Below are positions 1-8,251 of a stretch of 48,575 nt of DNA, piece after piece. Origin of the DNA: Phycisphaerae bacterium (GTDB lineage: Bacteria > Planctomycetota > Phycisphaerae > SM23-33); NCBI GenBank assembly GCA_016782885.1, contig JADHXQ010000025.1, positions 1-48,575 on the forward strand. The letters are read 5' to 3'. Positions within the stretch are counted from its first letter, which is position 1. The number at the start of each line of letters is the position of its first letter. A program made the translations under genes and the position numbers. Under the pieces are notes generated by a model, which ran no database searches, was not told the DNA's origin, and was given only the letters and a program-made list of their open reading frames with translations.

Positions 1-126
1 GCTCTAGCCAGTGGGCGTATGATCAGAACGTAAAAAGGGTCAGGGAAAGCGCCGGGATAAACCGGCTTGGGATAAGGAATGAAAGAGTCCTATGCTACTC
101 TGATTTGGGATTTGGGATTGGACAAC

Positions 127-528
127 ATATGGACACGCTTGGTTGTTTGGGGATAAAATAAGTTATGCGCAGCGTAGCGAATTGGCCTTGGGGTAAGGTT
201 TCATCCTTTTCGTTCAACCAATTGCCAGGCCCCTGCGACTGCGACGCCTACGGAAACACGATAGTTTACGAGGCGGCTGGGGCGGGCGGCGACTGGTTTG
301 CCGACGACGCCAGGAGCATCTACAACGACCCGGGCGGGAGTTGCTGTCCGACATGCGAGTTCATCTTCACCGGCCGGCGGTTCGATCCCGAGACGTCCGA
401 CGCGACTACCCAGATGTACTTCTACCGCGCCCGCTACTACAGCCCAACACTAGGCAGATTTATCTCACGCGATCCGATTGGGTATGGCAGCGGGATGAAT
501 CTGTATGAGTATGTGGGGGGGATGGCGG
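127..528 (+). repeat. Rhs core repeat, copy 1
   Basis: This is the first of three copies of a shared segment. It begins with ATATGGACACGC and a GGATAAAATAAGTTATGCGC leader and runs through the Rhs core to the GGMA codons. Copies 2 (from 4445) and 3 (from 6384) match it closely, and similarity stops where the tips begin. In copies 2 and 3 the leader contains an extra CCAATTG-type heptamer stretch that is shorter here. The pattern is that of recombining orphan Rhs ends. Confidence 0.85.
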
Positions 529-1421
529 CGGGGTTTACGGATTCGTCTGGGTTATGGATGTTTGAACCAATCTTCTGGTTCGGGGAGCCTATGCACGAGA
601 CGTTCTCTAGAATTGCTGCAAACAAGGCAGGATTTACTGAAGGAGGAAACACAGCTTTTCATTCCGGATTGCAGAAGGGGTCTGTGTGGCCGGACATACC
701 CGATGGCATGATCGATTCCTTACTCTTCCTGATGGATGTTGAAGTTTTTGGTATAGACAAGAACTATGCCGCACAACGGAATTTCACGGAACTGACGCGA
801 CGGTCTCATTTCGGAGACAAAATACACTGGCATGGCATGGGATTTCCTGGGAAGAGTTGTGAAGATATGGCAAAACTCATGGAGGATTGGATTGTTGGAC
901 AGTATGCAAAAGCTCTGCGTGAGAAAAGTCAATATCTACGTGGTTTACAGATCGGCAAGGCCTTGCACACGATCCAGGATTCATATTGCAGATCACATAC
1001 GGGAAGACAAGCAGTGATGGCCAACGGACGCCTTCAGTTTGGGGCAATCACTCATTTCTGTGATTACAGCACACAGGATCACGAGTGGCACAAATCACTT
1101 GATGTTTCAACTTTTCCAGTGAGCAAAATCGAAGATCCGTGGCAGAAGGCAGCGGCCGAAATGGCAATACAACGATCTACGGAATTGTTGAATATGCTAA
1201 AGGCACGTGTCCCCGAGAATGTTGTCAGGAAGTGGCTCAGAGAAGGCCCGTTTAAGTTGGGTAAAAACTGCTGCAATGACGCTTCACCCAAGAAATCCCC
1301 GTGTAATAATGGAGCCATTCCGATTCGGCCAGGCGTATACAAATTGGTACCAGCAGGCGTACCTTCAGGAGCTATCCCTGCTGAAGTGGCTGACGATATT
1401 CTTCGTGGGTTAAGGAGGTAG
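165..1421 (+). CDS. Orphan Rhs C-terminal module with zinc-phospholipase-C-like tip
   Basis: The 418-residue frame holds the end of an Rhs core at residues about 26-125 (DAYGN, FTGRRFDPET, YYRAR-type YFYRARYY, LGRFISRDPIGY, NLYEYVGG). An unrelated tip covers residues about 130-418. The tip contains H268-x3-D272-x5-H278, the spacing of the zinc ligands in phospholipase C/S1-P1 nucleases, plus H144, a WPD segment near 175 and H221/H223 as further possible ligands. A full Rhs protein would have over 1000 residues, so this is a detached end. The ATG at 165 lies in the shared leader and may not be a true start. Known Rhs tips are often toxins. A metal-dependent phospholipase or nuclease activity is inference. 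Confidence 0.7.
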   Translation: MRSVANWPWGKVSSFSFNQLPGPCDCDAYGNTIVYEAAGAGGDWFADDARSIYNDPGGSCCPTCEFIFTGRRFDPETSDATTQMYFYRARYYSPTLGRFISRDPIGYGSGMNLYEYVGGMAAGFTDSSGLWMFEPIFWFGEPMHETFSRIAANKAGFTEGGNTAFHSGLQKGSVWPDIPDGMIDSLLFLMDVEVFGIDKNYAAQRNFTELTRRSHFGDKIHWHGMGFPGKSCEDMAKLMEDWIVGQYAKALREKSQYLRGLQIGKALHTIQDSYCRSHTGRQAVMANGRLQFGAITHFCDYSTQDHEWHKSLDVSTFPVSKIEDPWQKAAAEMAIQRSTELLNMLKARVPENVVRKWLREGPFKLGKNCCNDASPKKSPCNNGAIPIRPGVYKLVPAGVPSGAIPAEVADDILRGLRR

Positions 1422-1533
1422 GTTTCTTATTGAAGATATAATGTGAAAGATGTTGAACAAGATGGCATTCATATGAAATAGCTGCTTGGGCTGAGATGTT
1501 TATGAGTTACCTGCCCGAGAGGAATAAAGGCCA

Positions 1534-1833
1534 ATGATAATACTACAATATACCATTATGTGTGCATTGCTGCTGACGATTATCCCTCTATTATTGGGAG
1601 TATCAAGGCGATCTATTTGTCTTCTTTCTGCGACTATCGTAGCGGGTTTTTTCGTGTTTATGTATATATGGGCACGGTCCCGTGGAGGACTCTATATAGC
1701 CCATATGTCCATACGATGGTATATGGTTGCATTATTCTACTCTGCGGTCTATATAGTGGTAGCTGGCCCCATTGTCCTGTCTTGGCCTCGCCGGAAAACA
1801 CAACCCAAGGAGAAATCCAGCGATGGAGACTAA
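1534..1833 (+). CDS. Small three-helix membrane protein, candidate immunity protein
   Basis: The 99-residue product is almost entirely hydrophobic, with about three membrane segments (residues 2-22, 28-46 and 62-83) and a charged C-terminal tail. A purine-rich AGAGGAATAAAGG stretch precedes the ATG. I recognise no family. It sits directly downstream of the Rhs tip, where immunity genes normally lie, and a membrane protein would suit a membrane-active toxin. That role is inferred from position only. Its stop overlaps a possible ATG (1833) in frame with the next gene, which suggests translational coupling. Confidence 0.5.
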   Translation: MIILQYTIMCALLLTIIPLLLGVSRRSICLLSATIVAGFFVFMYIWARSRGGLYIAHMSIRWYMVALFYSAVYIVVAGPIVLSWPRRKTQPKEKSSDGD

Positions 1834-1889
1834 TGACATCACTTCAATTGTACTGCGGACAGAAGGTGTGCTTTGCAGGAGTGTTTGCG

Positions 1890-2882
1890 ATGAGTAAATT
1901 TCATATCCTCGTTCTTGTTTTGCTTGGAGTTGTGTCTTCAGTCGAGGCAAATACAAGATTGAATGACCGGACGTCTATCGTCTTTGCGACTGTTGAGCAG
2001 GCGAAGACAATTCTGGGACGGAAAGATGAGTTTATTGAACGCATGAGCCCGTTTGATCGCGCCGCAAGAATGAAGACGGACAAGGTCGCGTCAGAAAAGG
2101 AATTCCTCTCATTTGTAGTTCGCAACATCCTTCCTTGGGACAAAAAGGAGACGGCCAATGTCGAGGCCGCACTCGCAGCAGTAAAGCGCGGATTGACAAA
2201 GTTCTCTGTGAATTTCCCTGCGACCATTTTCGTGGTTAAGACGACTGGTAAAGAAGAGGGCCAGGCCGCCTACACACGAGCCAATGCAATAATCTTACCC
2301 AAGCACATGTTGTCAGGGCAGGCGTCGAAGCTGCAAAAAACTATTGCCCATGAACTCTTCCATATTCTCTCACGCAGTAATCCAAAGCTTCGCGCCAGTT
2401 TGTACGCCGTAATTGGCTTCAAGGCATGCAATGAGATCGATTTTCCGTCGGGGTTGAAGTCTCGAAAACTCACGAATCCTGATGCACCAAGGAACGACCA
2501 TTACATAGAAGTGTCTCTGAAAGGCAAACCGGTTTCTGTGGTTCCCGTTCTGTTTTCGCGTTCGGAGAAATACGATGTTCAGTCTGGCAGAGAGTTCTTC
2601 AGCTATCTGGAGTTCCGACTATTGGCCGTGAAAAAGGATGCGACGGGCAAGAAGTTTGTCGCCATCTACAAGGATAAGAAGCCCATGCTTTTTCACATGC
2701 GGGATGTTGGGGAGGCTTACCTCAAGCAAATCGGCAGAAACACGGGGTACATTATCCATCCGGAAGAGATTCTGGCTGAGAACTTTGCGCTTCTCGTTGC
2801 GGGAAAACAGAACGTCCCATCTCCCGAGATTCTCAAGAAAATGCTGAGCGTGCTATCTAAGAAGAAAACTGCTACGAAGTAG
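1890..2882 (+). CDS. Exported HExxH metallopeptidase-like protein
   Basis: The 330-residue protein begins with a short signal peptide (MSKFHILVLVLLGVVSSVEA). The start at 1890 was chosen because AGGAG lies 8 nt upstream and it places the signal peptide at the N-terminus. An in-frame ATG at 1833 is an alternative. HELFH (about residue 155) is the zinc and catalytic motif of metallopeptidases. EEILAENFALL near the C-terminus supplies a plausible glutamate third ligand, giving a gluzincin-like layout. No exact family is recognised. It follows the Rhs tip and the small membrane protein, so it could be part of the same cassette or an independent cargo gene. Confidence 0.65.
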   Translation: MSKFHILVLVLLGVVSSVEANTRLNDRTSIVFATVEQAKTILGRKDEFIERMSPFDRAARMKTDKVASEKEFLSFVVRNILPWDKKETANVEAALAAVKRGLTKFSVNFPATIFVVKTTGKEEGQAAYTRANAIILPKHMLSGQASKLQKTIAHELFHILSRSNPKLRASLYAVIGFKACNEIDFPSGLKSRKLTNPDAPRNDHYIEVSLKGKPVSVVPVLFSRSEKYDVQSGREFFSYLEFRLLAVKKDATGKKFVAIYKDKKPMLFHMRDVGEAYLKQIGRNTGYIIHPEEILAENFALLVAGKQNVPSPEILKKMLSVLSKKKTATK

Positions 2883-3083
2883 CGCCTGGATGAGCGAAGG
2901 CAATTCGTGCTGCCGTCCGTTTATCTGGTCTTCTGCGATTCTATAGCATAGCTGTGTCACGCGATGGGTTAAAGTGTACTTCTGCGGCGCTGTTGTCAGA
3001 CATGCGATATGGTATAATCCGGAAAGAGGACTTTGGCAAATAGCAACAGCACGACCAGGCGGGTAAGAAGAACCGGGGGCAAA

Positions 3084-3232
3084 CAGGGTCAGCCCTTAAA
3101 TTATTAATTTTGCTTCTTTAAGGGCTAACGGCCAATAGGATTGGCCGCGATAGACAACGCGATTTGCTCAGAGATAAATGTTGATTCAGAAGCAGCGAAT
3201 TATGAAAATTAATAATTTAAGGGCTGACCCTG
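3084..3232. mobile_element. 149-bp MITE-like element with perfect 28-bp inverted repeats
   Basis: Bases 3084-3111 (starting CAGGGTCAGCCCTTAAATTA) are the exact reverse complement of 3205-3232. Inside lies a second hairpin, GGCCAAT at 3130-3136 against ATTGGCC at 3140-3146 with a 3-nt loop. There is no coding capacity. The right end supplies the last codons and the TAA stop of the sulfatase gene, so the element inserted into that gene or replaced its 3' end. No target-site duplication is obvious. The layout fits a non-autonomous element moved by a transposase elsewhere, possibly of the REP-associated type; that assignment is inference. Confidence 0.8.
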
Positions 3233-4305
3233 ATTGCCTGCGGCTTGATCTTCGGTCCCTTGACGATCATCGGCACGCGAATGCCGCCTTGCCAGACCCA
3301 CCACTTGGCCGCATGCAGCGGTTGCTTTAGCCCTGGCAGGAACTTGTGTCGATAGCCGTTGTCGGCGACCATGATCACGTAGGTGTTGTCTTCGATGCCG
3401 AGTTTCTTGATCCTGTCGAGCACGGCTCCGATCCGCCCGTCGAGATCTTCACCCATACCCAGCCAGATCGCCGGATCGGACTTTCGGTTCACCGTTTCGG
3501 CGGTCTTTCCGATCTTCTTGTAGTAAGCCTGCACCAGCGGATGGCGCACGTACTTCTTGCGGGTCGCCGGCAGGCATTCGCGCCCCTCGTGCATGGCGTA
3601 GTGCGATACTTGGAGGTAGAAGGGGTTCTTGGCCTTGACCTGTTCATCCATGAAGCCAATCGCTTTTTCGGTGAGACTGAACATCAGCTTAGGGTCGGTC
3701 AGAGAATCGGGCAGTCGTCTCTTGGCGTTTACAGGCAGCGTGTTACCGGGATTGTTGTTGGTCTCGCCGTCGTGCAGGACATACCCTTCGTCGCCCGGAT
3801 CGCCTCGCATGTGCCACTTGCCGATGTGAGCGCTTACGTACCCCAGCGGCTTCAGCGCCTCGGGGATGGTCACCGCGTTTTTGTCGATAGTCATATCCGA
3901 AACGCAGGCGACAACCGGGAAGCCCTTGTACTGTTTTGCGTTGTAGTACTCCTGGCCGCGATCGTTCATGTAAACGCTGAACCCGTTGCGAGGCGTTGAT
4001 TGCCCGGTCTGCACGCAAACCCGAGCGGGCGAGCATTGAGGCGATGCGTAGGCGTTGCGGAACTTCATCCCCTCGCGAGCCAGCTTCTCCACATTCGGCA
4101 TTCGCAGTACGGGCATTCGCGAGTTTCTCATCTCGTCGTCCATGCGGACCGGCGTGCCGTTCCAGGCCCAGTCGTCAATGTACAGTAGAACGATGTTGGG
4201 CTTCTTGCGAGGTCCGGCGCTAAAGGCGGGCTTCGCCAGGGCCGCAGCGCATGCTGCGCCCGCGGTTCGCAGCAGTCCTCGTCTGGTCAATCGCGTATGT
4301 TGCAT
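3217..4305 (-). pseudogene. Tat-exported sulfatase, 3'-truncated by the MITE-like element
   Basis: This is a family S1 arylsulfatase-type protein of 362 residues when started at ATG 4305, which has GGAAGG 8 nt upstream and opens a Tat signal ([11 protein letters not shown]8-R9). NIVLLYIDD holds the metal-binding aspartates. C91-S-P-A-R95 is the C-x-P-x-R signature whose cysteine becomes formylglycine. The sequence stops just after [12 protein letters not shown], where family members usually continue for about 80-120 residues; the final residues IRVSP are encoded by the inserted element. Activity is doubtful. A frame extends upstream to 4344, but the shorter start fits the signal peptide. The gene lies between two Rhs cassettes. 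Confidence 0.85.
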
Positions 4306-4351
4306 GTGCTGGGCCTTCCAAACCAAAATTATGTCTCGGGACACCTTACTA

Positions 4352-4870
4352 AATTACTGAGAGAATTGTGGTTTTGGTCTTATGAGGCAAAAATTGTCGA
4401 TGTTTTCGTAATGGCCGATTACGGCTGTGGCGGGCAAATGTAATATATGGACACGCTCAGTTGTTTGTGGATAAAATAAGTTATGCGCAGCGTAGCGAAT
4501 CGGTTTTGGGGTAAGGTTTCATCCTTGTCGTTCAGCCAATTGCCAAAAACCAATTGCCAATTGCCAGGCCTCTGCGACTGCGACGCCTATGGAAACACGA
4601 TAGTTTACGAGGCGGCTGGGGCGGGCGGCGACTGGTTTGCCGACGACGCCAGGAGCATCTACAGCGAGGACCCGGCCGGGAGTTGCTGTCCGACATGCGA
4701 GTTCATCTTCACCGGCCGGCGGTTCGATCCCGAGACGTCCGACGCGACTACCCAGATGTACTTCTACCGCGCCCGCTACTACAGCCCGGTGCTGGGCAGA
4801 TTCATCTCACGCGACCCGATTGGCTACGCCGGCGGGATGAATCTTTATGAGTATGTGGGGGGAATGGCTG
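4352..4870 (+). repeat. Rhs core repeat, copy 2, with extended leader
   Basis: The region from AATTACTGAGAGAATTG at 4352 matches copy 3 from 6281, and from 4445 it also matches copy 1 from 127. The 93-bp upstream extension shared only by copies 2 and 3 suggests that they arose from a more recent duplication. The leader overlaps the 5' flank of the sulfatase gene, which is transcribed away from it. Confidence 0.8.
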
Positions 4871-5616
4871 TGGATGAGGTTGATCCGCTGGGGCTTTACG
4901 GCCCTGGTGCCTCCTGGGGAGAAATATACCAACAGAGCGGCACAGGACACGATGAAGGCACAAACGTCCACCTTAACGTTACCTACAATGCTGGCGCGGG
5001 AGATATTCCCAGCGGAGGATACAGTCTGGGAAGAAAAACCTGGCATGAAGGTCAGTGGCATGTCAAAGTACACGGGGATTTGGGTGGTGGTTTGGTTCCG
5101 ATGAAGAATGTTGAGCGATGGGCTGCGCAAGCGGATAATACGCATTATAAGAGCAAGGGGGCGTTCCGTCGTTTTGTTGCTAAGTGGGCTTCCGGGTGGG
5201 TTAATATTCCCGGCAGTGGATGGAATCTTAGCCTTACTAATATGAACTGCAAATGCGTGGAGGCGATCAAGAAACTGCTTCATACAGCGAAGAATATTCC
5301 CGGTACAAATGAGGATGAGGATTGCTACTTGTGGACAGCTAAATTGCGTGAGGCCGCAGCAAAAAACAAGCCCGCTGGATGTTACTCAATGGAAGTAATC
5401 GCCTACACTTACACGTGGACAAAAAAAATATTTCCAAAAAACGCCTGGTTCCCGAACGTGCCGCTATTACGCAATCTCTGTGTGTATCGACACGTTGTCA
5501 TCAGAGTCACGGCGTGTAATAAAACCGTATTCTACCTCGACAACGGCAATTGGGGGGGGAGAGATCATCTTTTTGCCCCAGAGGAAATCCCTTCATATGT
5601 ACACAAGGGATTATAA
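4483..5616 (+). CDS. Orphan Rhs C-terminal module with possible Cys-His-Asp hydrolase tip
   Basis: Residues 1-138 of 377 repeat the Rhs core of the first module, ending with DPLGLYG. The remaining 240 residues are unrelated to the first tip. C281 (EDCYLW), H337 (YRHVVIRV) and D353 (FYLDNGNWGG) occur in the order and strand contexts seen in papain-like and transglutaminase-like hydrolases. This suggests a cysteine-dependent toxin, but no family is certain. NCQLPG near residue 25 is a translation of the CCAATTG heptamer repeats, which argues that the N-terminus is not ancestral protein sequence. The module may be silent unless recombined onto a full-length Rhs gene. Confidence 0.65.
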   Translation: MRSVANRFWGKVSSLSFSQLPKTNCQLPGLCDCDAYGNTIVYEAAGAGGDWFADDARSIYSEDPAGSCCPTCEFIFTGRRFDPETSDATTQMYFYRARYYSPVLGRFISRDPIGYAGGMNLYEYVGGMAVDEVDPLGLYGPGASWGEIYQQSGTGHDEGTNVHLNVTYNAGAGDIPSGGYSLGRKTWHEGQWHVKVHGDLGGGLVPMKNVERWAAQADNTHYKSKGAFRRFVAKWASGWVNIPGSGWNLSLTNMNCKCVEAIKKLLHTAKNIPGTNEDEDCYLWTAKLREAAAKNKPAGCYSMEVIAYTYTWTKKIFPKNAWFPNVPLLRNLCVYRHVVIRVTACNKTVFYLDNGNWGGRDHLFAPEEIPSYVHKGL

Positions 5617-5641
5617 AAGTGATTCACGAAAAAGGATAGAT

Positions 5642-6289
5642 ATGAACGGAAGACTAAACAAATTGTGGATTCTCTCTCTTGTGGTAGTCTGCGTAGTTAT
5701 CGCGGGGCTTGTTCTTTCGCGTGGTTGTGAATCCAAGGAAACCAAGGAAGCAATGGCATACTTAAGCCAGGGTTATGACCATTATGAAGCAGGACGGCAT
5801 GAGGATGCTATCATCGCTTACAAGAAGGCTATTGTTCTCAAACCTGATTTAGCTTTGGCTCACTGCTTGATGCCCTGGGCCTACGATGCTATGGCCAGTA
5901 AATACTGCAAACTTAAGCAATATGACAAGGCCATTGGTGTCTATAAAGAGTATATCGCCATCAAGCCAGATGACGGTGCGGCATACTACCATATGGGTGA
6001 TGTCTATCGCGAGTGGAAAAAATTCCCAGAGGCCATTGGTGTCTATGAAGAATATATCGCCATCAAGCCAGATGACGGTGCGGCATACTATCGTATGGGT
6101 AATGTCTATCGCGAGTGGAAAAAATACCCAGAAGCCATTGCCGCCTTCAAGAGATGCATTGCCATCAAACCAACAGGATACTGGGCCAGCGAAGTACGAA
6201 AGGCTATCAGCGAGCTATCTACAACGCAACCGGCGGGATCGCGGGACACGGGATCGAGGGGATCGCGGGACACAAAGCATAATTACTGA
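5642..6289 (+). CDS. Membrane-anchored TPR protein
   Basis: The 215-residue protein has an N-terminal membrane segment (residues 7-27, followed by RGCES) and then about four tetratricopeptide repeats (residues 36-185). Two consecutive repeats are nearly identical at the DNA level with a 102-bp period (5931-6032 and 6033-6134), a recent tandem duplication. The C-terminal tail is encoded by a short repeat (GATCGCGGGACAC twice). It starts 25 nt after the second Rhs tip, the usual place for an immunity or accessory gene. TPRs mediate protein contacts, so binding of the tip is possible but unproven. Confidence 0.7.
   Translation: MNGRLNKLWILSLVVVCVVIAGLVLSRGCESKETKEAMAYLSQGYDHYEAGRHEDAIIAYKKAIVLKPDLALAHCLMPWAYDAMASKYCKLKQYDKAIGVYKEYIAIKPDDGAAYYHMGDVYREWKKFPEAIGVYEEYIAIKPDDGAAYYRMGNVYREWKKYPEAIAAFKRCIAIKPTGYWASEVRKAISELSTTQPAGSRDTGSRGSRDTKHNY
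5931..6134 (+). repeat. 102-bp tandem duplication encoding TPR units
   Basis: Two adjacent 102-bp units, each beginning CCATTGGTGTCTATRAAGA, differ at only a few positions. A partial, more diverged third unit begins at 6135. The length is exactly 34 codons, the TPR period, so copy-number change would keep the frame. Confidence 0.85.
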
Positions 6290-6557
6290 GAGAATTGCGG
6301 TTTTGGTCTTGTGAGGTGAGAATCGTCAATGTTTTCGTGTTTTTTCGTAATGGCCGATTACCGTAACGGCGGGCAAATGTAATATATGGACACGCCCGGT
6401 TGTTTGGGGATAAAATAAGTTATGCGCAGCGTATCGAATCGGTTTTGGGGTAAGGTTTCATCCTGGTCGTTCAGCCAATTGCCAAAAACCAATTGCCAAT
6501 TGCCAGGCCCCTGCGACTGCGACGCGTACGGAAACACGATAGTTTACGAGGCGGCTG
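6281..6557 (+). repeat. Rhs core repeat, copy 3, truncated
   Basis: The sequence matches 4352-4617 through the leader and the first 45 codons of the Rhs core (up to VYEAA). It then changes abruptly at 6558 into unrelated AT-rich DNA. No GRRFDPET or RARYY core survives. Confidence 0.85.
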
Positions 6558-6691
6558 ACCCCGACTGTCGTTTCATAATCCAACCTATACAATATTGTTT
6601 ATTTATGTTTCTATTCCAGCGTCTAATTATGCCATTCAATTTAGTATGGACATTTCACATATCGCGAGGAATCGGGCGCCTCCTTCGATGA
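6422..6691 (+). pseudogene. Broken Rhs core fragment
   Basis: An 89-codon frame keeps the first 45 residues seen in the two longer Rhs modules. The rest (after EAAD) is foreign sequence with no recognisable domain. It is the dead end of the tip array. The stretch from 6692 to 6779 shows no gene. Confidence 0.7.
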
Positions 6692-6779
6692 GTCTATCTT
6701 GCTAAAGACAACCTCAACTCTATAATGACCGGTATATTTGAAGTTTCAAAAGTAATCTGGTGATTTTACCGTATACCGT

Positions 6780-7817
6780 ATGTTGCATACTGAGACAGTC
6801 TGGTTAAACATTCTGATTTTTGCCATTGGACTGTGCTTTCTGGTGAAGGGCAGTGATTGGTTCGTTGGCGGTTCGGCGTTTGTGGCGAACCATTTCAAGG
6901 TCCCGAAAATCATTATCGGGTTGACCCTGGTATCCATTGGCACTTCCTTACCCGAACTGGCGACAGATGTCTGTTCATCTATACAGGGGTTGACTGACGC
7001 GGCCTACAAGGAGATACCCATGGGCGATACCCCGGGGAGTAATATTTCCAATATCCTGCTGGTGCTGGGGCTTTCGGTGGTGTTAATCAGGAGGGTGCCG
7101 ATCAATAAACTGCTTTTTGCACGCGACACGATGGTTATGTTGGGGATCTTTGTAGTTTTTGCCGTCATGTATTACACCTTTGACATTTCACAGGCAAATG
7201 GCGGCGGCGGCGGTATAAACCGTTTTGAAGGCGGCATCTTATTATTGATTTTTGCCGCCTATATGACTTTTCTGATCAGGCGCAAGGACGATATCAGTGA
7301 TGAGGTATGCGAGGTCGAGAATGAGGCCGAGAAGAAGTTCAAGAATATTACCATGGCGATTGTGTTTTTAGTTTCAGGCGGTTGCATGGTTGGTATTGGC
7401 GCCAAGTTAATGGTTGACAATACAGCCTGGGGCGCCGCCAGGCTGGGGATACCGGCGACGATCATTTCGGCCACCGTGATTGCTTTCGGCACTTCCCTGC
7501 CGGAGCTCTCGGTAACCGTGGCGGGAATAATCAAGAAGGAGACCGACATTGCACTGGGCAATATTATCGGGTCAAACATTTTTAATCTGGTTTTTGTGAT
7601 GGGCATCGCCAGCCTCATCGGCGAGGTGCCCGCGGTCGAGAACGTGAATTACATAATTCCGTATCTGCTACTCTCCGGAGCGGTGTTAGTTACCTTTATG
7701 CGTACGGGCTGGACCCTGGTAAGGTGGGAGGGAATCGTACTTTTATTGTTATATATAGTTTATATCTCGATAAATGTTTATACAGCTATCAGCTTGAATA
7801 TCAATAAGTTAACGTAA
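6780..7817 (+). CDS. Sodium/calcium exchanger family protein (CaCA, YrbG-like)
   Basis: This 345-residue integral membrane protein has two homologous halves, each with an alpha-repeat containing GTSLPEL (about residues 57-63 and 239-245) and GSNI(S/F)N motifs. These form the ion-binding site in the CaCA superfamily. About ten membrane segments are visible, separated by a charged loop around residues 165-185. Its length is normal for bacterial K+-independent exchangers of the YrbG type. It probably extrudes Ca2+ in exchange for Na+ across the inner membrane. The ribosome site before the ATG is weak. Neighbours give no functional hint. Confidence 0.9.
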   Translation: MLHTETVWLNILIFAIGLCFLVKGSDWFVGGSAFVANHFKVPKIIIGLTLVSIGTSLPELATDVCSSIQGLTDAAYKEIPMGDTPGSNISNILLVLGLSVVLIRRVPINKLLFARDTMVMLGIFVVFAVMYYTFDISQANGGGGGINRFEGGILLLIFAAYMTFLIRRKDDISDEVCEVENEAEKKFKNITMAIVFLVSGGCMVGIGAKLMVDNTAWGAARLGIPATIISATVIAFGTSLPELSVTVAGIIKKETDIALGNIIGSNIFNLVFVMGIASLIGEVPAVENVNYIIPYLLLSGAVLVTFMRTGWTLVRWEGIVLLLLYIVYISINVYTAISLNINKLT

Positions 7818-7841
7818 AAGTAACAGACTGCGGGTATGGGG

Positions 7842-8099
7842 TCAGAACCAACTGAGCAGATCGGTCGTCATGAATTCCTCAATGGGAATCCCATCGGCGC
7901 CGACCAGCAGTTTCTTGTGAACCTTGAATTCGTTTGAAAAGGCTTCCATACCGGACAACCGGCCTCGCCGGCGTGAACTCTTCACTTCGACTGCCACCGC
8001 TTTGGCGCCCTTGACCAGTACAAAGTCAACTTCACGGTTGCCCGACGACCAGTAATGTACGGACACCTGTGTGCCTTTTGCGGTATTCACCAACCACAC
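7842..8099 (-). pseudogene. C-terminal fragment of a DUF4143 AAA+ ATPase
   Basis: The 85 codons match only the end of the AAA_14/DUF4143 family: HYWSSGNREVDFVL and VAVEVKSS are the PD-(D/E)xK-like strand pair, ending IEEFMTTDLLSWF. The ATPase half, normally about 300 residues upstream, is missing, and an in-frame TGA lies three codons before the GTG. Whole proteins of this family are about 400 residues and often occur in mobile gene pools. This is a remnant. Confidence 0.75.
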
Positions 8100-8175
8100 G
8101 ACGCATCAGCAGGATATCCCATGAAACGTCTTGACTATACGTGGCGATGTGCCTATGATTCCGCCGATGGATTGG

Positions 8176-8197
8176 CGGTCCGCCATGCTGCGGACCG
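8176..8197. other. Hairpin upstream of etfB
   Basis: CGGTCCGC (8176-8183) pairs with GCGGACCG (8190-8197) around a 6-nt loop and is followed by a T-rich GTTGTTGTTTC stretch. It could be a weak terminator or an operator for the etfB operon. The same GCGGTCCGC core recurs as a palindrome at 36033-36054, so it may instead be a dispersed repeat. Confidence 0.4.
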
Positions 8198-8251
8198 TTG
8201 TTGTTTCGGTCGGGTCGAACGAGTCAGGACTACAGGACAGGAGCTGCAAAC

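Noticed and set aside
3346-3999. Plus-strand open frame opposite the sulfatase
   Set aside because: It is the antisense of conserved sulfatase coding sequence and has no ribosome site or recognisable domain.
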